Source of the DNA: Ruegeria sp. PrR005
GTDB lineage: Bacteria; Pseudomonadota; Alphaproteobacteria; Rhodobacterales; Rhodobacteraceae
Assembly (NCBI RefSeq): GCF_010500245.1
Contig: NZ_JAAGOX010000022.1
Span: forward strand, 372,001 to 436,000
Length of the DNA: 64,000 nt
Direction of reading: 5' to 3'
Part shown: piece by piece, positions 43,583 through 51,996 of the stretch
Position numbering within the stretch: position 1 is the stretch's first letter
How the letters are laid out: each line of letters begins with the position of its first letter
Translations under genes and position numbers: made by a program
The notes under the pieces: generated by a model
What the model was told of the DNA's origin: nothing
Database searches by the model: none
The model's input: only the letters and a program-made list of their open reading frames with translations

Positions 43583-44425
43583 TCAGCGGCCGGGGATACT
43601 GTCGCGTGGGGGCGCCGGTTCCCAGTTTTCGATGATATCCACCGCCTCTTGCGCGGTTTCGACAAAACGGAACAGGTCAAGATCCTCGGCTGAGATCGTG
43701 CCGGCATCGGCCAGCGCTTTCCAGTTGATCACCCGCTCCCAGAACTCACGCCCGAAGAGCAGGAAGGGCACCCGCTCCATACGGCCGGTCTGGATCAGGG
43801 TCAGGGACTCGAACAGCTCGTCCAGCGTGCCGAACCCGCCGGGAAAGATGGTAATCGCCCGTGCGCGCATCAGAAAATGCATCTTGCGGATCGCGAAATA
43901 GTGGAAGTTGAAGCTGAGGTCAGGCGTGACATAGGCATTTGGTGCCTGTTCGTGCGGCAGCACGATGTTGAGCCCGATCGAGCAGCCGCCCGCCTCTTGC
44001 GCGCCCCGGTTGCCCGCCTCCATCACGCCGGGGCCGCCGCCGGTGCAGATGACCATTTCCTGGCACCCGGTCAGTTTCGACTTCTCGGTGATCAGGCGGG
44101 CGAACTCGCGCGCCTCGTCATAGTATTTCGACAGCTCGGCCAGGGTCTGGGTGCGGGCCTTGTCCTTGTTGGCGGGCGCGGGAATGCGGGCGCCGCCGAA
44201 GAGGACCACGGTCGACGTGATGTTGCGCTCGGCCATTATCATTTCCGGCTTGAGCAGTTCCAGTTGCAGCCGCACCGGGCGCAGTTCGTCGCGGCACAGG
44301 AAGTCCTCGTCGGCAAAGGCCAGCCGGTAGGCCGCAGACCGGGTCTGCGGCGTGTCCGGCACGTGGCGTGCCGTCGAGCGGTCGGTATGGGCGTCGCGGA
44401 ACGGGCTTTGGCGGTCGTCTCTCAT
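43583..44425 (-). CDS. LOG family protein (TIGR00730-type)
   Basis: 280-aa protein with the LOG (lysine-decarboxylase-like, cytokinin phosphoribohydrolase) domain in its C-terminal 200 residues: GGGPGVMEAGNRGA and PGGFGTLDE, the nucleotide-binding and catalytic motifs. The first about 60 residues are polar and Arg-rich, lacking domain similarity. Bacterial members hydrolyse nucleoside monophosphates to free base and ribose phosphate. The start ATG 44425 is plausible, but a later one within the tail cannot be excluded. It is divergent from the dehydratase gene. Confidence 0.9.
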   Translation of the reverse strand: MRDDRQSPFRDAHTDRSTARHVPDTPQTRSAAYRLAFADEDFLCRDELRPVRLQLELLKPEMIMAERNITSTVVLFGGARIPAPANKDKARTQTLAELSKYYDEAREFARLITEKSKLTGCQEMVICTGGGPGVMEAGNRGAQEAGGCSIGLNIVLPHEQAPNAYVTPDLSFNFHYFAIRKMHFLMRARAITIFPGGFGTLDELFESLTLIQTGRMERVPFLLFGREFWERVINWKALADAGTISAEDLDLFRFVETAQEAVDIIENWEPAPPRDSIPGR

Positions 44426-44514
44426 GGCGCGGGCTTCCCTGCTTGCGTCTTTCTCTCTGAGCTATAGGGTTCGCGGGGCAAGTGCCAGAGGCAGAGCGGC
44501 AAAGAGGGTGAGAG

Positions 44515-45435
44515 ATGGACTGGACGGCAGAGATTTCGGTGGCGGCGGAGCGTATCGCGGGGCATGTGCAGGTGACGCCGGTGATGTCGACGCAGGGGTT
44601 CGGCCTGTCCCATCCGGTCGATATGAAGCTGGAGCACATGCAGCACACCGGCAGTTTCAAGGCGCGCGGCGCCTTCAACACTCTGCTGGCCAGCGACGTG
44701 CCCGCCGCTGGCGTGGTGGCCGCCTCGGGTGGAAATCACGGGGCGGCGGCGGCTTATGCGGCCCGCGCGCTGGGCCATCCGGCCAAGATATTCGTGCCCG
44801 AGATCGCGGGCCCTTCCAAGATCGCCTTGATCCGGGGCATTGGCGCCGATCTGGCGGTGGTGCCGGGTGAATATGCCAATGCGCTGATGCTGGCGCGACA
44901 GCACGAGGCCGACACCGGCGCGATGCAGATCCATGCCTATGATGCGCCGCTGACGGTGGCGGGGCAGGGGACTTGTTTTGCCGAATGGGACGCGCAGGGG
45001 CTGGAGGCCGATACCGTTTTGATCGCGGTCGGTGGCGGCGGGCTGATCGCGGGAGCGCTGGCTTGGTGGCAAGGCGCGCGCAAGGTGGTTGCAGTCGAGC
45101 CCGAGACCTCCTGTGCGCTCAATGCGGCGCTGGCTGCGGGTGGGCCGGTCGATGTCGAAGTCTCGGGCATTGCCGCCAATGCGCTGGGCGCACGGCGGAT
45201 CGGCGAGATCTGTTTCGGGCTGGCGCGGGGGGCGGTGGCCTCAGTTCTGGTGCCCGATGCCGCCATCGCCCAGGCGCAGCGTGCGCTCTGGTCGGAACGG
45301 CGGATCCTGGTCGAGCCCGCGGGGGCCACGGCGCTGGCGGCGCTGAAGTGCGGCGCTTACCGGCCGGAACCGGGCGAACGGGTCGCGGTTCTGATCTGCG
45401 GCGGCAATATCGCCCCGGATCCCTTCAGTGGGTGA
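44515..45435 (+). CDS. Threonine/serine dehydratase family PLP enzyme
   Basis: PLP enzyme of the serine/threonine dehydratase (tryptophan-synthase-beta) fold, 306 aa. The PLP lysine is Lys49 in TGSFKARGA, the substrate loop is SGGNHGAA, and the phosphate loop GGGGL. The length and lack of a C-terminal regulatory (ACT) domain exclude biosynthetic IlvA; catabolic threonine/serine dehydratase or racemase-like activities remain. The gap to the LOG gene contains TATAGG 44462-44467, a candidate -10. Confidence 0.9.
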   Translation: MDWTAEISVAAERIAGHVQVTPVMSTQGFGLSHPVDMKLEHMQHTGSFKARGAFNTLLASDVPAAGVVAASGGNHGAAAAYAARALGHPAKIFVPEIAGPSKIALIRGIGADLAVVPGEYANALMLARQHEADTGAMQIHAYDAPLTVAGQGTCFAEWDAQGLEADTVLIAVGGGGLIAGALAWWQGARKVVAVEPETSCALNAALAAGGPVDVEVSGIAANALGARRIGEICFGLARGAVASVLVPDAAIAQAQRALWSERRILVEPAGATALAALKCGAYRPEPGERVAVLICGGNIAPDPFSG

Positions 45436-45445
45436 CGATTGCGGG

Positions 45446-45478
45446 TTGCTCCGGGCACGCAGGGTATTTTATCTATAA
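45446..45478 (+). promoter_or_regulatory. bioR promoter with overlapping BioR box
   Basis: BioR box TTATCTATAA at 45469-45478, identical to the consensus for this regulator family, three bases before the bioR start codon. A -35-like TTGCTC (45446-45451) and TATCTA (45470-45475) with an 18-base spacer put the transcription start at about the A of the ATG, so the mRNA would be leaderless and repressor binding would cover the -10. Confidence 0.7.
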
Positions 45479-45481
45479 TTC

Positions 45482-46081
45482 ATGACAGCAACCATCGCCG
45501 ACACCATCTATGCCCGGCTCAGCCAGCAGATCATCACCGGCGCTTTGCCCGCCGGGGAAAAGCTGCGTCAGGATCATATCGCGCGTGCCTTCGATACCAG
45601 CCATGTTCCGGTGCGCGAGGCGTTGCTGAGGCTCGAGGCGCATGGGCTGGCGCAAAGCGAGCCGCGCCGGGGCATGCGGGTCACCGCGCTGGACCCGGCC
45701 GAGATCCGTGAGGTGATCGAGATGCGGGTGGCGCTGGAGCCATTGGCGCTGCAACACGCGGTCCAGAGAGCAACGCCGGGTGACTTGCAAGTCATTGATG
45801 ATGCACGACTTGTCTGCGACGCGGCCGAGGGCATGCCAAGCTGGGAGGCGCGCAACCGCGCCTTTCACCGTGCAATCCTGACACCGTGCGGCATGCCGCG
45901 CCTGTTGTCGGTGATCGACGATCTGCACATCGCCTCGGCCCGGCATCTGCACACGCATTGGCGTAAGCGCTGGCGGCAGCGCACTGACGCCGATCACGCG
46001 GCGATCCTGATGGCGATGAAGCGGCGCGATGCCGAGACCGCCTGCGATGTGCTGCGTCGGCATCTGCGTCGGGCGCTCTGA
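45482..46081 (+). CDS. bioR: Biotin regulator BioR (GntR family)
   Basis: GntR/FadR-type regulator of 199 aa: winged helix 1-70 (SQQIITGALPAGEKLRQDHIARAFDTSHVPVREALLRLEAHG) and an all-helical FCD-like effector domain. It is BioR because of exact BioR boxes (TTATCTATAA) at its own promoter and at that of bioY, which follows with bioB. In Agrobacterium and other alphaproteobacteria BioR represses biotin synthesis and uptake genes. No ribosome-binding site precedes ATG 45482, consistent with a leaderless transcript. Confidence 0.94.
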   Translation: MTATIADTIYARLSQQIITGALPAGEKLRQDHIARAFDTSHVPVREALLRLEAHGLAQSEPRRGMRVTALDPAEIREVIEMRVALEPLALQHAVQRATPGDLQVIDDARLVCDAAEGMPSWEARNRAFHRAILTPCGMPRLLSVIDDLHIASARHLHTHWRKRWRQRTDADHAAILMAMKRRDAETACDVLRRHLRRAL

Positions 46082-46140
46082 CCTTTCGACATTTTCCGAT
46101 CGCGAAGAAATACGGGGACGGAGATTTTTGCTTGCAGAAA

Positions 46141-46191
46141 TTATAGATAGAAATCATGAATACCGAAGTGAGTCCTAAATTTTATCTATAA
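46141..46191 (+). promoter_or_regulatory. Tandem BioR boxes upstream of bioY
   Basis: Box 1 TTATAGATAG (46141-46150, one mismatch to TTATAGATAA) and box 2 TTATCTATAA (46182-46191, perfect). Centres are 41 bases apart, close to four helical turns, so two dimers could bind one face of the DNA. Box 2 ends 13 bases before the bioY ATG. Confidence 0.85.
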
Positions 46192-46204
46192 AATGGAGAA
46201 TCCC

Positions 46205-46792
46205 ATGAAAGAGACCACCGAAGCCGCCGTCGCCAGAGCCCGCGCGCCCGCGCTGAGCGGGCAAATCCTGCGCGTTGTGGCGGGGATCGCGATCCTGACC
46301 CTGTCGGCCCGGGTGCAGGTGCCGTTCTGGCCGGTGCCGATGACGTTGCAGGTTGCCGCCGTAATGACACTGGCGGCGCTTTACGGGATCCGTCTGGGAA
46401 CCGCGACGCTGGCCGGATATCTGGCGGCTGGCGCGCTGGGGCTGCCGGTGTTTGCGGGTACGCCGGAAAAGGGCATTGGCCTGGCCTATATGCTGGGCGG
46501 GACCGGCGGATATCTGGTCGGTTTTCTGGTCGCCTCGGCGCTGGTGGGCTTTGCCGCCGACCGGCTGCACCGGCTGGCGCTCTGGCCCGCGATGCTGCTG
46601 GGGCTGGCGGTGATCTATGCGCTGGGGCTGGGCTGGCTGGCGCAATTCGTGCCTGCCGACAAGCTGCTTGCCTATGGCATGACGCCCTTTGTGGCCGGCG
46701 ATCTGGTCAAGGTCACGCTGGCCGCCCTGCTGGTCACCAAGCTGCCGCAAGGCTGGGCCGAGCGCCTGCGCGGGGGCGCCCGTCATGGCTGA
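46205..46792 (+). CDS. bioY: Biotin transporter S component BioY
   Basis: Integral membrane protein of 195 aa, six helices, the substrate-capturing S component of biotin ECF/BioY transport. Family marks: [48 protein letters not shown] and the C-terminal [16 protein letters not shown]. No ecfT/A genes are nearby (BioY can work alone or with shared EcfT/A). ATG 46205 is chosen for the GGAG seven bases upstream; 46193 is in frame. Its stop overlaps bioB by 8 bases. Confidence 0.95.
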   Translation: MKETTEAAVARARAPALSGQILRVVAGIAILTLSARVQVPFWPVPMTLQVAAVMTLAALYGIRLGTATLAGYLAAGALGLPVFAGTPEKGIGLAYMLGGTGGYLVGFLVASALVGFAADRLHRLALWPAMLLGLAVIYALGLGWLAQFVPADKLLAYGMTPFVAGDLVKVTLAALLVTKLPQGWAERLRGGARHG

Positions 46793-47741
46793 GGCGATCC
46801 GCTCTGACTGGAGCGTGGACGAGGTGGAGGCGCTGTTGCGCCTTCCCTTGCTCGATCTGGTGGGACGCGCCAATGCGGTGCATCGCGCCCATCACGCGCC
46901 CGATGATATTCAGAAGGCCAGCCTGCTCAGCATCAAGACCGGCGGTTGCCCCGAGGATTGCGCATATTGTCCGCAATCGGCCCATCACCGCGAGGTCGAA
47001 CTGACCCGGGAAAAGCTGATGAACCCCGATCACGTGATCTCGCTGGCACGGCGGGCGCAGCAGGCCGGGGCCGAACGATTCTGCATGGGCGCGGCCTGGC
47101 GGCAGGTGCGCGATGGCGCCGAGTTCGACAATGTGCTGACCATGGTGCGCGGTGTGCGCGACCTGGGGATGGAGGCCTGCGTGACGCTGGGCATGTTGCA
47201 GCCCCATCAGGCGCAGCGACTGGCCGAGGCGGGGTTGACGGCCTACAACCATAATCTCGATACCTCGCCCGAGTTCTATGGTCAGATCATCGGCACCCGC
47301 ACCTATCAGGATCGTCTGGATACACTGTCTTATTGCCGCGATGCGGGGATCGAGCTGTGTTGCGGGGGCATCATCGGCATGGGCGAGAGCCTGCGAGACC
47401 GCGCCGCCATGTTGCAGGTTCTGGCGAATTTCGCGCCCCATCCCGAAAGTGTCCCGATCAACGCGCTGATCCCCATCGCCGGTACGCCGCTGGCGCATCG
47501 CGAGCGGGTGGGCATTTTCGATCTGTTGCGGATGGTTGCCACGGCGCGGATCATCATGCCGCTGACACGGGTGCGGCTGTCGGCGGGGCGCTCGGATTTC
47601 AGCGCCGCCGAGCAGGCGCTGTGTTTCCTGGCCGGGGCCAATTCGGTGTTCTATGGCGATGTCCTGCTGACCGCGCCCAATGCCGGAACCGGCGCAGACG
47701 CCGAGATGTTTGTCGCTCTTGGCGCGCTGGAAGACGCGTAA
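46785..47741 (+). CDS. bioB: Biotin synthase
   Basis: Radical-SAM enzyme inserting sulfur into dethiobiotin, 318 aa. The 4Fe-4S motif is [13 protein letters not shown] (CX3CX2C), the second-cluster ligands include the Cys in EACVTLGM and the Arg in RVRLSAGR, and the YNHNLDTS segment is typical. ATG 46785 overlaps the bioY stop. bioF, bioD and bioA are not in the window. Controlled with bioY by the BioR boxes. Confidence 0.96.
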   Translation: MAEAIRSDWSVDEVEALLRLPLLDLVGRANAVHRAHHAPDDIQKASLLSIKTGGCPEDCAYCPQSAHHREVELTREKLMNPDHVISLARRAQQAGAERFCMGAAWRQVRDGAEFDNVLTMVRGVRDLGMEACVTLGMLQPHQAQRLAEAGLTAYNHNLDTSPEFYGQIIGTRTYQDRLDTLSYCRDAGIELCCGGIIGMGESLRDRAAMLQVLANFAPHPESVPINALIPIAGTPLAHRERVGIFDLLRMVATARIIMPLTRVRLSAGRSDFSAAEQALCFLAGANSVFYGDVLLTAPNAGTGADAEMFVALGALEDA

Positions 47742-47769
47742 GGACGCAATCGGGTCAGGGCGCGTCGCA

Positions 47770-47798
47770 TTGCGCCTTGGCCCGCGCTTGCGTATAGG
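47770..47798 (+). promoter_or_regulatory. Candidate dapD promoter
   Basis: TTGCGC (47770-47775), 17-base spacer, TATAGG (47793-47798), about 40 bases upstream of the dapD start codon. A plausible housekeeping sigma-factor site; the -35 is weak. Confidence 0.4.
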
Positions 47799-47837
47799 CG
47801 AAACAAACATCACGCATTGATCAGGGAGCAAGACCTC

Positions 47838-48665
47838 ATGTCCAACGTTGAGCTGGAAGCCGCCATCGAGGCCGCGTGGGAAGCCCGCGACAGCATCACC
47901 CCCGCCACCACCGGCGCCGCGCGCGAGGCGATCGAGGATACGCTGGCCGCGCTGGACAGCGGCGCGCTGCGCGTGGCCGAGAAACAGGCTGATGGCAGCT
48001 GGCACGTGAACCAGTGGGCCAAGAAGGCGGTGCTGCTGGGCTTCCGCATCAAGGACATGGAAATCCAGTCGGGCGGCCCGCAGGGCGGCGGCTGGTGGGA
48101 CAAGGTCGACAGCAAGTTTGCAGGCTGGGGCGAGAACCAGTGGAAGGCGGCCGGGTTCCGTGCCGTGCCCAACTGCGTGGTGCGCAAATCGGCCTATATC
48201 GCACCGGGCGTGGTGCTGATGCCGTCCTTTGTCAACCTCGGCGCCTATGTGGACAGCGGCACCATGGTCGATACCTGGGCCACCGTCGGCAGCTGTGCCC
48301 AGATCGGCAAGAACGTGCACCTGTCGGGTGGCGTCGGCATTGGCGGCGTGCTGGAGCCGATGCAGGCGGGCCCCACCATCATCGAGGACAATTGCTTCAT
48401 CGGTGCCCGCTCCGAGGTGGTCGAGGGCTGCATCATCCGCGAGGGTTCGGTGCTGGGCATGGGTGTCTATATCGGCAAGTCGACCAAGATCGTCGACCGG
48501 GAAACCGGCGAGGTCATGTATGGCGAAGTGCCGCCCTATTCGGTGGTGGTCTCAGGGTCGATGCCGACAACCGGGGGCATCAGCCTCTATTGCGCGGTCA
48601 TCGTCAAACGCGTGGACGAAAAGACCCGCTCCAAGACCGGCATCAACGAGTTGTTGCGCGACTGA
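47838..48665 (+). CDS. dapD: 2,3,4,5-Tetrahydropyridine-2,6-dicarboxylate N-succinyltransferase
   Basis: Lysine/diaminopimelate biosynthesis, transferring succinyl from succinyl-CoA to tetrahydrodipicolinate; 275 aa. The N-terminal helical domain (1-100) is followed by left-handed beta-helix repeats ([14 protein letters not shown]..., [12 protein letters not shown]..., [13 protein letters not shown]) and the C-terminal [21 protein letters not shown] 47838 follows GGGAG. dapE, which removes the succinyl group later in the pathway, lies at 56625. Ends in a strong terminator. Confidence 0.96.
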   Translation: MSNVELEAAIEAAWEARDSITPATTGAAREAIEDTLAALDSGALRVAEKQADGSWHVNQWAKKAVLLGFRIKDMEIQSGGPQGGGWWDKVDSKFAGWGENQWKAAGFRAVPNCVVRKSAYIAPGVVLMPSFVNLGAYVDSGTMVDTWATVGSCAQIGKNVHLSGGVGIGGVLEPMQAGPTIIEDNCFIGARSEVVEGCIIREGSVLGMGVYIGKSTKIVDRETGEVMYGEVPPYSVVVSGSMPTTGGISLYCAVIVKRVDEKTRSKTGINELLRD

Positions 48666-48689
48666 TCCGGCAATATGGGTTGCAGATAG

Positions 48690-48717
48690 GGCCGCGGCAG
48701 GGTTTGCTGCGGCCTTT
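48690..48717 (+). terminator. Rho-independent terminator after dapD
   Basis: GGCCGCGGCA (48690-48699) / TGCTGCGGCC (48705-48714), one G-U pair, loop GGGTT, then TTTCC. Placed 25 bases after the dapD stop. Confidence 0.78.
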
Positions 48718-48726
48718 CCATGTCTG

Positions 48727-50298
48727 TCAGGCGCGCAACAGTGCCCGCGCCTCGTACCCGCGCAGCGCCGGGCGGACCGATGGGCCATAGCCATAGCCCG
48801 GGGCTGAGAGATCCGGCATCAGGCGCAGGACCTCATCGCGGGTTTCACGATCGAAGGCGCTGAGCGACAGGTCGCCCGGGTGATAGCTTTCGCTTTCCAG
48901 CCCGTCCGCACAGATCACCTGATGCCGGTCGAACAGGATATGGACATAGATGACAGGCAGGCCATCGGCGCAGCGGCGGATTGTGCGCCCGTTTTCCAGG
49001 TCCTTCGCCTTGACCAGAACCTCGGCTGCGCCGAACAGCAGCTCGGATTGCGGCAGTTCGAGCAGTATCCGGTGGTTGGGGGAAACCGCCACGGCGCCAT
49101 GCCGCCCCAAGGCGCCCCGCGAGATCAGAATGGGCGCGTCGGGCCCTTCGGCGATGCGCCGGGTTTGTCCGACCCAGCGCACCGGCTGCGGCCCGTTGTC
49201 CTTTGTGAACACCTTGTCGCCGGGCCTGAGGGTCTCGACGGCGATCTTGCCCTGTGGTGTTTCGATCAGGGTGCCCGCGACGAAACAGGGGGTCGCGTTG
49301 ATGGTGACAAAGGCGGTGTCGGTGTTTCCCGCCGCATCCGTCACCTGATAGGAGAACGCGTTCGAGCTCGCCTCGGACCCGTCGGAGTCGATGGTGAAAG
49401 TACCGTCGGCATTCAAGGTGATGGTTTCGCCGGTGGACAGCGTGACCGTATCCCCGGCGGAAACGGTTTGTCCGTTGATCTTGGTGATCGTGAGAGTGCC
49501 GCCCTCGGTCGAACTGTCGTTGCTCAGCACGTCGACCGATTCTGGATTTCCGCCCGTTATCCCGACAATGTCGTCGTCGGCGATCAGGGCGGTCTGGATC
49601 GAATCTCCCGCGATCAGAAGGTTGGAGTCATAGGCCCCGTCGCCGGCATCGGCGATGGCGATCTTGATCGTGTTGATTTCGCCGGGGTTGACCGGCGCCT
49701 TGAGCGTCAGCGTAACCGTGAAACCATCCATTTCGGTATTGGCGACCTCGGCGTTTGCCGGGTTGTCGACATAGAGGCTGGAATTGGTTTCGTCGTTGAT
49801 ATTGTCGATCGTGATGTCGCCGCCACCGATGGACAGTTCCGCCTGAACACCGTTCACCCAGATGCCCACCGCGTCGTTGAAGCCGGAGCCCACGTATTCC
49901 AGATATTCCTCGGATGAAAATACCACCTGCATGGTCAGGGTCGAGCCTTCGGGGATGAAACTCGCCTCGAAAACAGATGCGTCATAGGTCTGGGCGCCTG
50001 CCATCTCGGTCAGTTGCGCGTCGCCTGCGAGGGAGTGATTCGTGCTGGTTCCGGTCGAGATGTTGGCATCACCGGAACTGTTGGTGATCGCGGATGCGTT
50101 GCCGGTGGACAGGATCACGCCGGTGTCCGAAGGCGTGATATCGGGTGCGACGGTATCTCCGTCGGAATAGATGCCCGAGGCCGAGGCGGCGCCGCTGTAA
50201 TCGGCTGACACGATCTGAATGCCATTGCCGAACATGGCGTTGGCCATGTCCATGGCCGAGGCTGACGTGTCGATGGGCAATTCGCTGGCGGTGGGCAT
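48727..50298 (-). CDS. Choice-of-anchor-L / Hint domain protein (paralogue 1)
   Basis: 523-aa protein in three parts. Residues about 1-240 resemble the choice-of-anchor-L domain (SASAMDMANAMFGNG, IYSDGD, VFSSEEYLEYVG, GVWVNGVQ-like and YDSNLLIAGDS). Residues 250-335 are cadherin/VCBS-like with VLSNDSSTEGGTLTI and LNADGTFTID. From Cys338 (CFVAGTLIETPQG) to about 475 is a Hint_2 autoprocessing domain with the SPNHRILL His. No classical signal peptide or RTX repeats. ATG 50298 begins the domain; a reading up to 50694 adds sequence unlike any relative. A close paralogue is at 54767-56341. Cell-surface or matrix role presumed. Confidence 0.88.
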   Translation of the reverse strand: MPTASELPIDTSASAMDMANAMFGNGIQIVSADYSGAASASGIYSDGDTVAPDITPSDTGVILSTGNASAITNSSGDANISTGTSTNHSLAGDAQLTEMAGAQTYDASVFEASFIPEGSTLTMQVVFSSEEYLEYVGSGFNDAVGIWVNGVQAELSIGGGDITIDNINDETNSSLYVDNPANAEVANTEMDGFTVTLTLKAPVNPGEINTIKIAIADAGDGAYDSNLLIAGDSIQTALIADDDIVGITGGNPESVDVLSNDSSTEGGTLTITKINGQTVSAGDTVTLSTGETITLNADGTFTIDSDGSEASSNAFSYQVTDAAGNTDTAFVTINATPCFVAGTLIETPQGKIAVETLRPGDKVFTKDNGPQPVRWVGQTRRIAEGPDAPILISRGALGRHGAVAVSPNHRILLELPQSELLFGAAEVLVKAKDLENGRTIRRCADGLPVIYVHILFDRHQVICADGLESESYHPGDLSLSAFDRETRDEVLRLMPDLSAPGYGYGPSVRPALRGYEARALLRA

Positions 50299-50328
50299 CG
50301 TGCAAGGATCCGGTCGATTGGGTCCGTT

Positions 50329-50368
50329 CCGGGATAATCCGCCCAGCTTTCCAATCCCTTTATCCCGG
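50329..50368. promoter_or_regulatory. Inverted repeat upstream of the paralogue-1 Hint gene
   Basis: CCGGGATAA (50329-50337) and TTATCCCGG (50360-50368), perfect 9-base arms 22 bases apart, 31-70 bases upstream of the 50298 start codon. A similar CCGGAT-TG-ATCCCGG pattern (56383-56397) lies 42-56 bases before the second Hint gene start, so a shared operator is possible. Confidence 0.45.
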
Positions 50369-50454
50369 GCCGCGCAGGCGCGTATCGGCGCCCGCGATTT
50401 CCCGACAGTTTGTATCAAGTTGACGTCTTGCAGGGCGCGCGCTAAGGCGGCGCC

Positions 50455-50796
50455 ATGGAAAAGCCCCGCAAAGAATCCCGCCAGCAGGTGTTCACGCTTG
50501 TCGTCCAGATCGGGCGCAAGGCAGGCGATGGCCTGCCTGACGGTGCCACCGGCGCCGCGCTGATGTGTTATGCCAGCGGCGTGGACGAGGCCGAGGCGGT
50601 CCGCGAAACCGTTGCGATCCTGAAACAGGCCGATACCGCGCCGCTCGACGTCACCGGGTACGGCACGCTGGAAGAGCGCGAGGCGCAGGGCCACGAGATC
50701 GACGCCGAAGAGCGGGAGCTGATGCAGCGGGCGCTGGACGAGAACGCGGTGATCGTGGCGCAGATGACGCCGTTTTTCGGCGACGAGGCTGACTGA
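50455..50796 (+). CDS. Hypothetical protein (113 aa)
   Basis: Soluble acidic protein of 113 aa: a beta-strand start QQVFTLVVQIGRKAG, a GAALMCYASGVDEAEAVRETVAILKQADTAPLDVTGYGTLEER pattern alternating strand and helix, and a helical C-terminus. It resembles small ACT-like or ferredoxin-like conserved proteins of Rhodobacterales, but no family is recognised. Start ATG 50455 (ATGGAAAAGCCC). Its stop lies in an inverted repeat with the convergent receptor gene. Confidence 0.75.
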   Translation: MEKPRKESRQQVFTLVVQIGRKAGDGLPDGATGAALMCYASGVDEAEAVRETVAILKQADTAPLDVTGYGTLEEREAQGHEIDAEERELMQRALDENAVIVAQMTPFFGDEAD

Positions 50797-50807
50797 GCGG
50801 GCTCAGT
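50792..50807. terminator. Inverted repeat over convergent stops (50796/50803)
   Basis: ACTGAGC (50792-50798) / GCTCAGT (50801-50807), perfect 7-base arms, 2-base loop, both opposing TGA stops inside. Too tight a loop for a classical terminator; may act as cruciform or be incidental. Confidence 0.5.
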
Positions 50808-51858
50808 TCCGGGCGCCGAACCATTTGCGATAGATCTGGTCATAGGTGCCGTCCTCGCGCAGGGCAAGCAGGGCCTGGTTGACCTCTTCCACCCGGGCCG
50901 ATCCGGTGGGAAAGGCGATGCCGTAGTTTTCCCGCAGGAACACCGACCCGGTGGTCGCGGCCTTGCCCCTGCCGCGATGGGTTGCGTAATAGGCCAGGAT
51001 CGGTGCGTCGAACACCAGCGCGTCGACGTCACCAGCCTCGAAGGCAGTCAGCATGGTTTCCAGCCCATCGTAGGCGGCAAAGTCGATTTCGCGGCGCGAG
51101 AGGAAGGCGGCGGCGGTCGAGCCTTCGACCGTTCCCACGCTGCGGCCGTAGAGATCATTGACCGAATTGACCGAACCGCTGATCGCCTCGACCGTCATCA
51201 CCGATGTGATGCGGGCGGTGAACACCGACACGATGAACAGCGACGACACTACCAGCAGAACTCCGAACATGCGCCCGAAGGCGGTGCGCGGCACGCGCTC
51301 CTCGAACCCGCCATTGACCACCAGGTTCAGCGCCCACCAGAACGAGGGGAACCAGGCCTCGTCCAGCGACCGGTCGAAATAGGGCTGGGCGCGGCGTTCG
51401 AAATACCACATGACCATGCCGCCGGTCAGCAGGATGACAAAGGCGATGCCGATGGCCAGAAACAGATCGCGCGACATCAACGCGCGCAGCAGCGCCGGAA
51501 CGGCCGATTGTTCCTCGGGCACAAGGATCTGCAAGCCGGATTCAAAGATCGGCTGGCTGAAATCCATCGCGGTTTCGCGCGCGGCGGTGATTGAGATATT
51601 TGCTATGGCCAGATCGGCCTTGCCCGTCTGCACCGCACCGAGCATGTCGGCGAACTTGTCCATCCGCTCGATGCTGTATTGCCAGCCCAGTGTTTCTGAC
51701 AGCGCCGCCAGCAGGTCCATCGAGAAACCGGCCTCGCCGCTCTTGTCGGCAAACGAGAAGGGGGGACGCTCGACCGTGGCGACGGTGAGCGTTTGTGCCA
51801 TGAGGCTCTGACCCCAGAACGCGGCCAGAGCTGTCAGGGAAAGAAACAATTTGCGCAT
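50803..51858 (-). CDS. Ionotropic-glutamate-receptor-like substrate-binding channel protein
   Basis: 351-aa protein with signal peptide 1-21, a split periplasmic binding domain (S1 about 22-125, S2 about 225-351; QTLTVATVERPPFSFADK, then NYGIAFPTGS) and, between the halves, two hydrophobic helices flanking a re-entrant P-loop (M1 131-152, pore 170-186, M3 196-217). This is the GluR0 layout of prokaryotic ionotropic glutamate receptors. The selectivity filter region reads NGGFEER instead of the potassium-channel TVGYGD, and the M3 signature is SVFTARITSVMT, reminiscent of SYTANLAAF of animal receptors. Ligand binding and conduction are inferred. Divergent from an amidohydrolase gene; AGACCC/GGGTCT arms lie at about 51881-51899 between them. 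Confidence 0.85.
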   Translation of the reverse strand: MRKLFLSLTALAAFWGQSLMAQTLTVATVERPPFSFADKSGEAGFSMDLLAALSETLGWQYSIERMDKFADMLGAVQTGKADLAIANISITAARETAMDFSQPIFESGLQILVPEEQSAVPALLRALMSRDLFLAIGIAFVILLTGGMVMWYFERRAQPYFDRSLDEAWFPSFWWALNLVVNGGFEERVPRTAFGRMFGVLLVVSSLFIVSVFTARITSVMTVEAISGSVNSVNDLYGRSVGTVEGSTAAAFLSRREIDFAAYDGLETMLTAFEAGDVDALVFDAPILAYYATHRGRGKAATTGSVFLRENYGIAFPTGSARVEEVNQALLALREDGTYDQIYRKWFGARN

Positions 51859-51996
51859 TGTTTGGTCACGTCCGGTTTTTAGACCCTTTATGCGGGTCTC
51901 CTCTTGCAGGCAACCCAGCCCAGAGGTCACTCTGCCATCAAACACGGGCAATGTGCCGGGCACGCAACCGGTATTCGAGATTGGGGAGCATGTGGA

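Noticed and set aside
50299-50694. Longer start for the choice-of-anchor-L/Hint protein (paralogue 1)
   Set aside because: Paralogue 2 starts at the equivalent point, the extra residues are unlike any domain, and they are antisense to the 113-aa gene.
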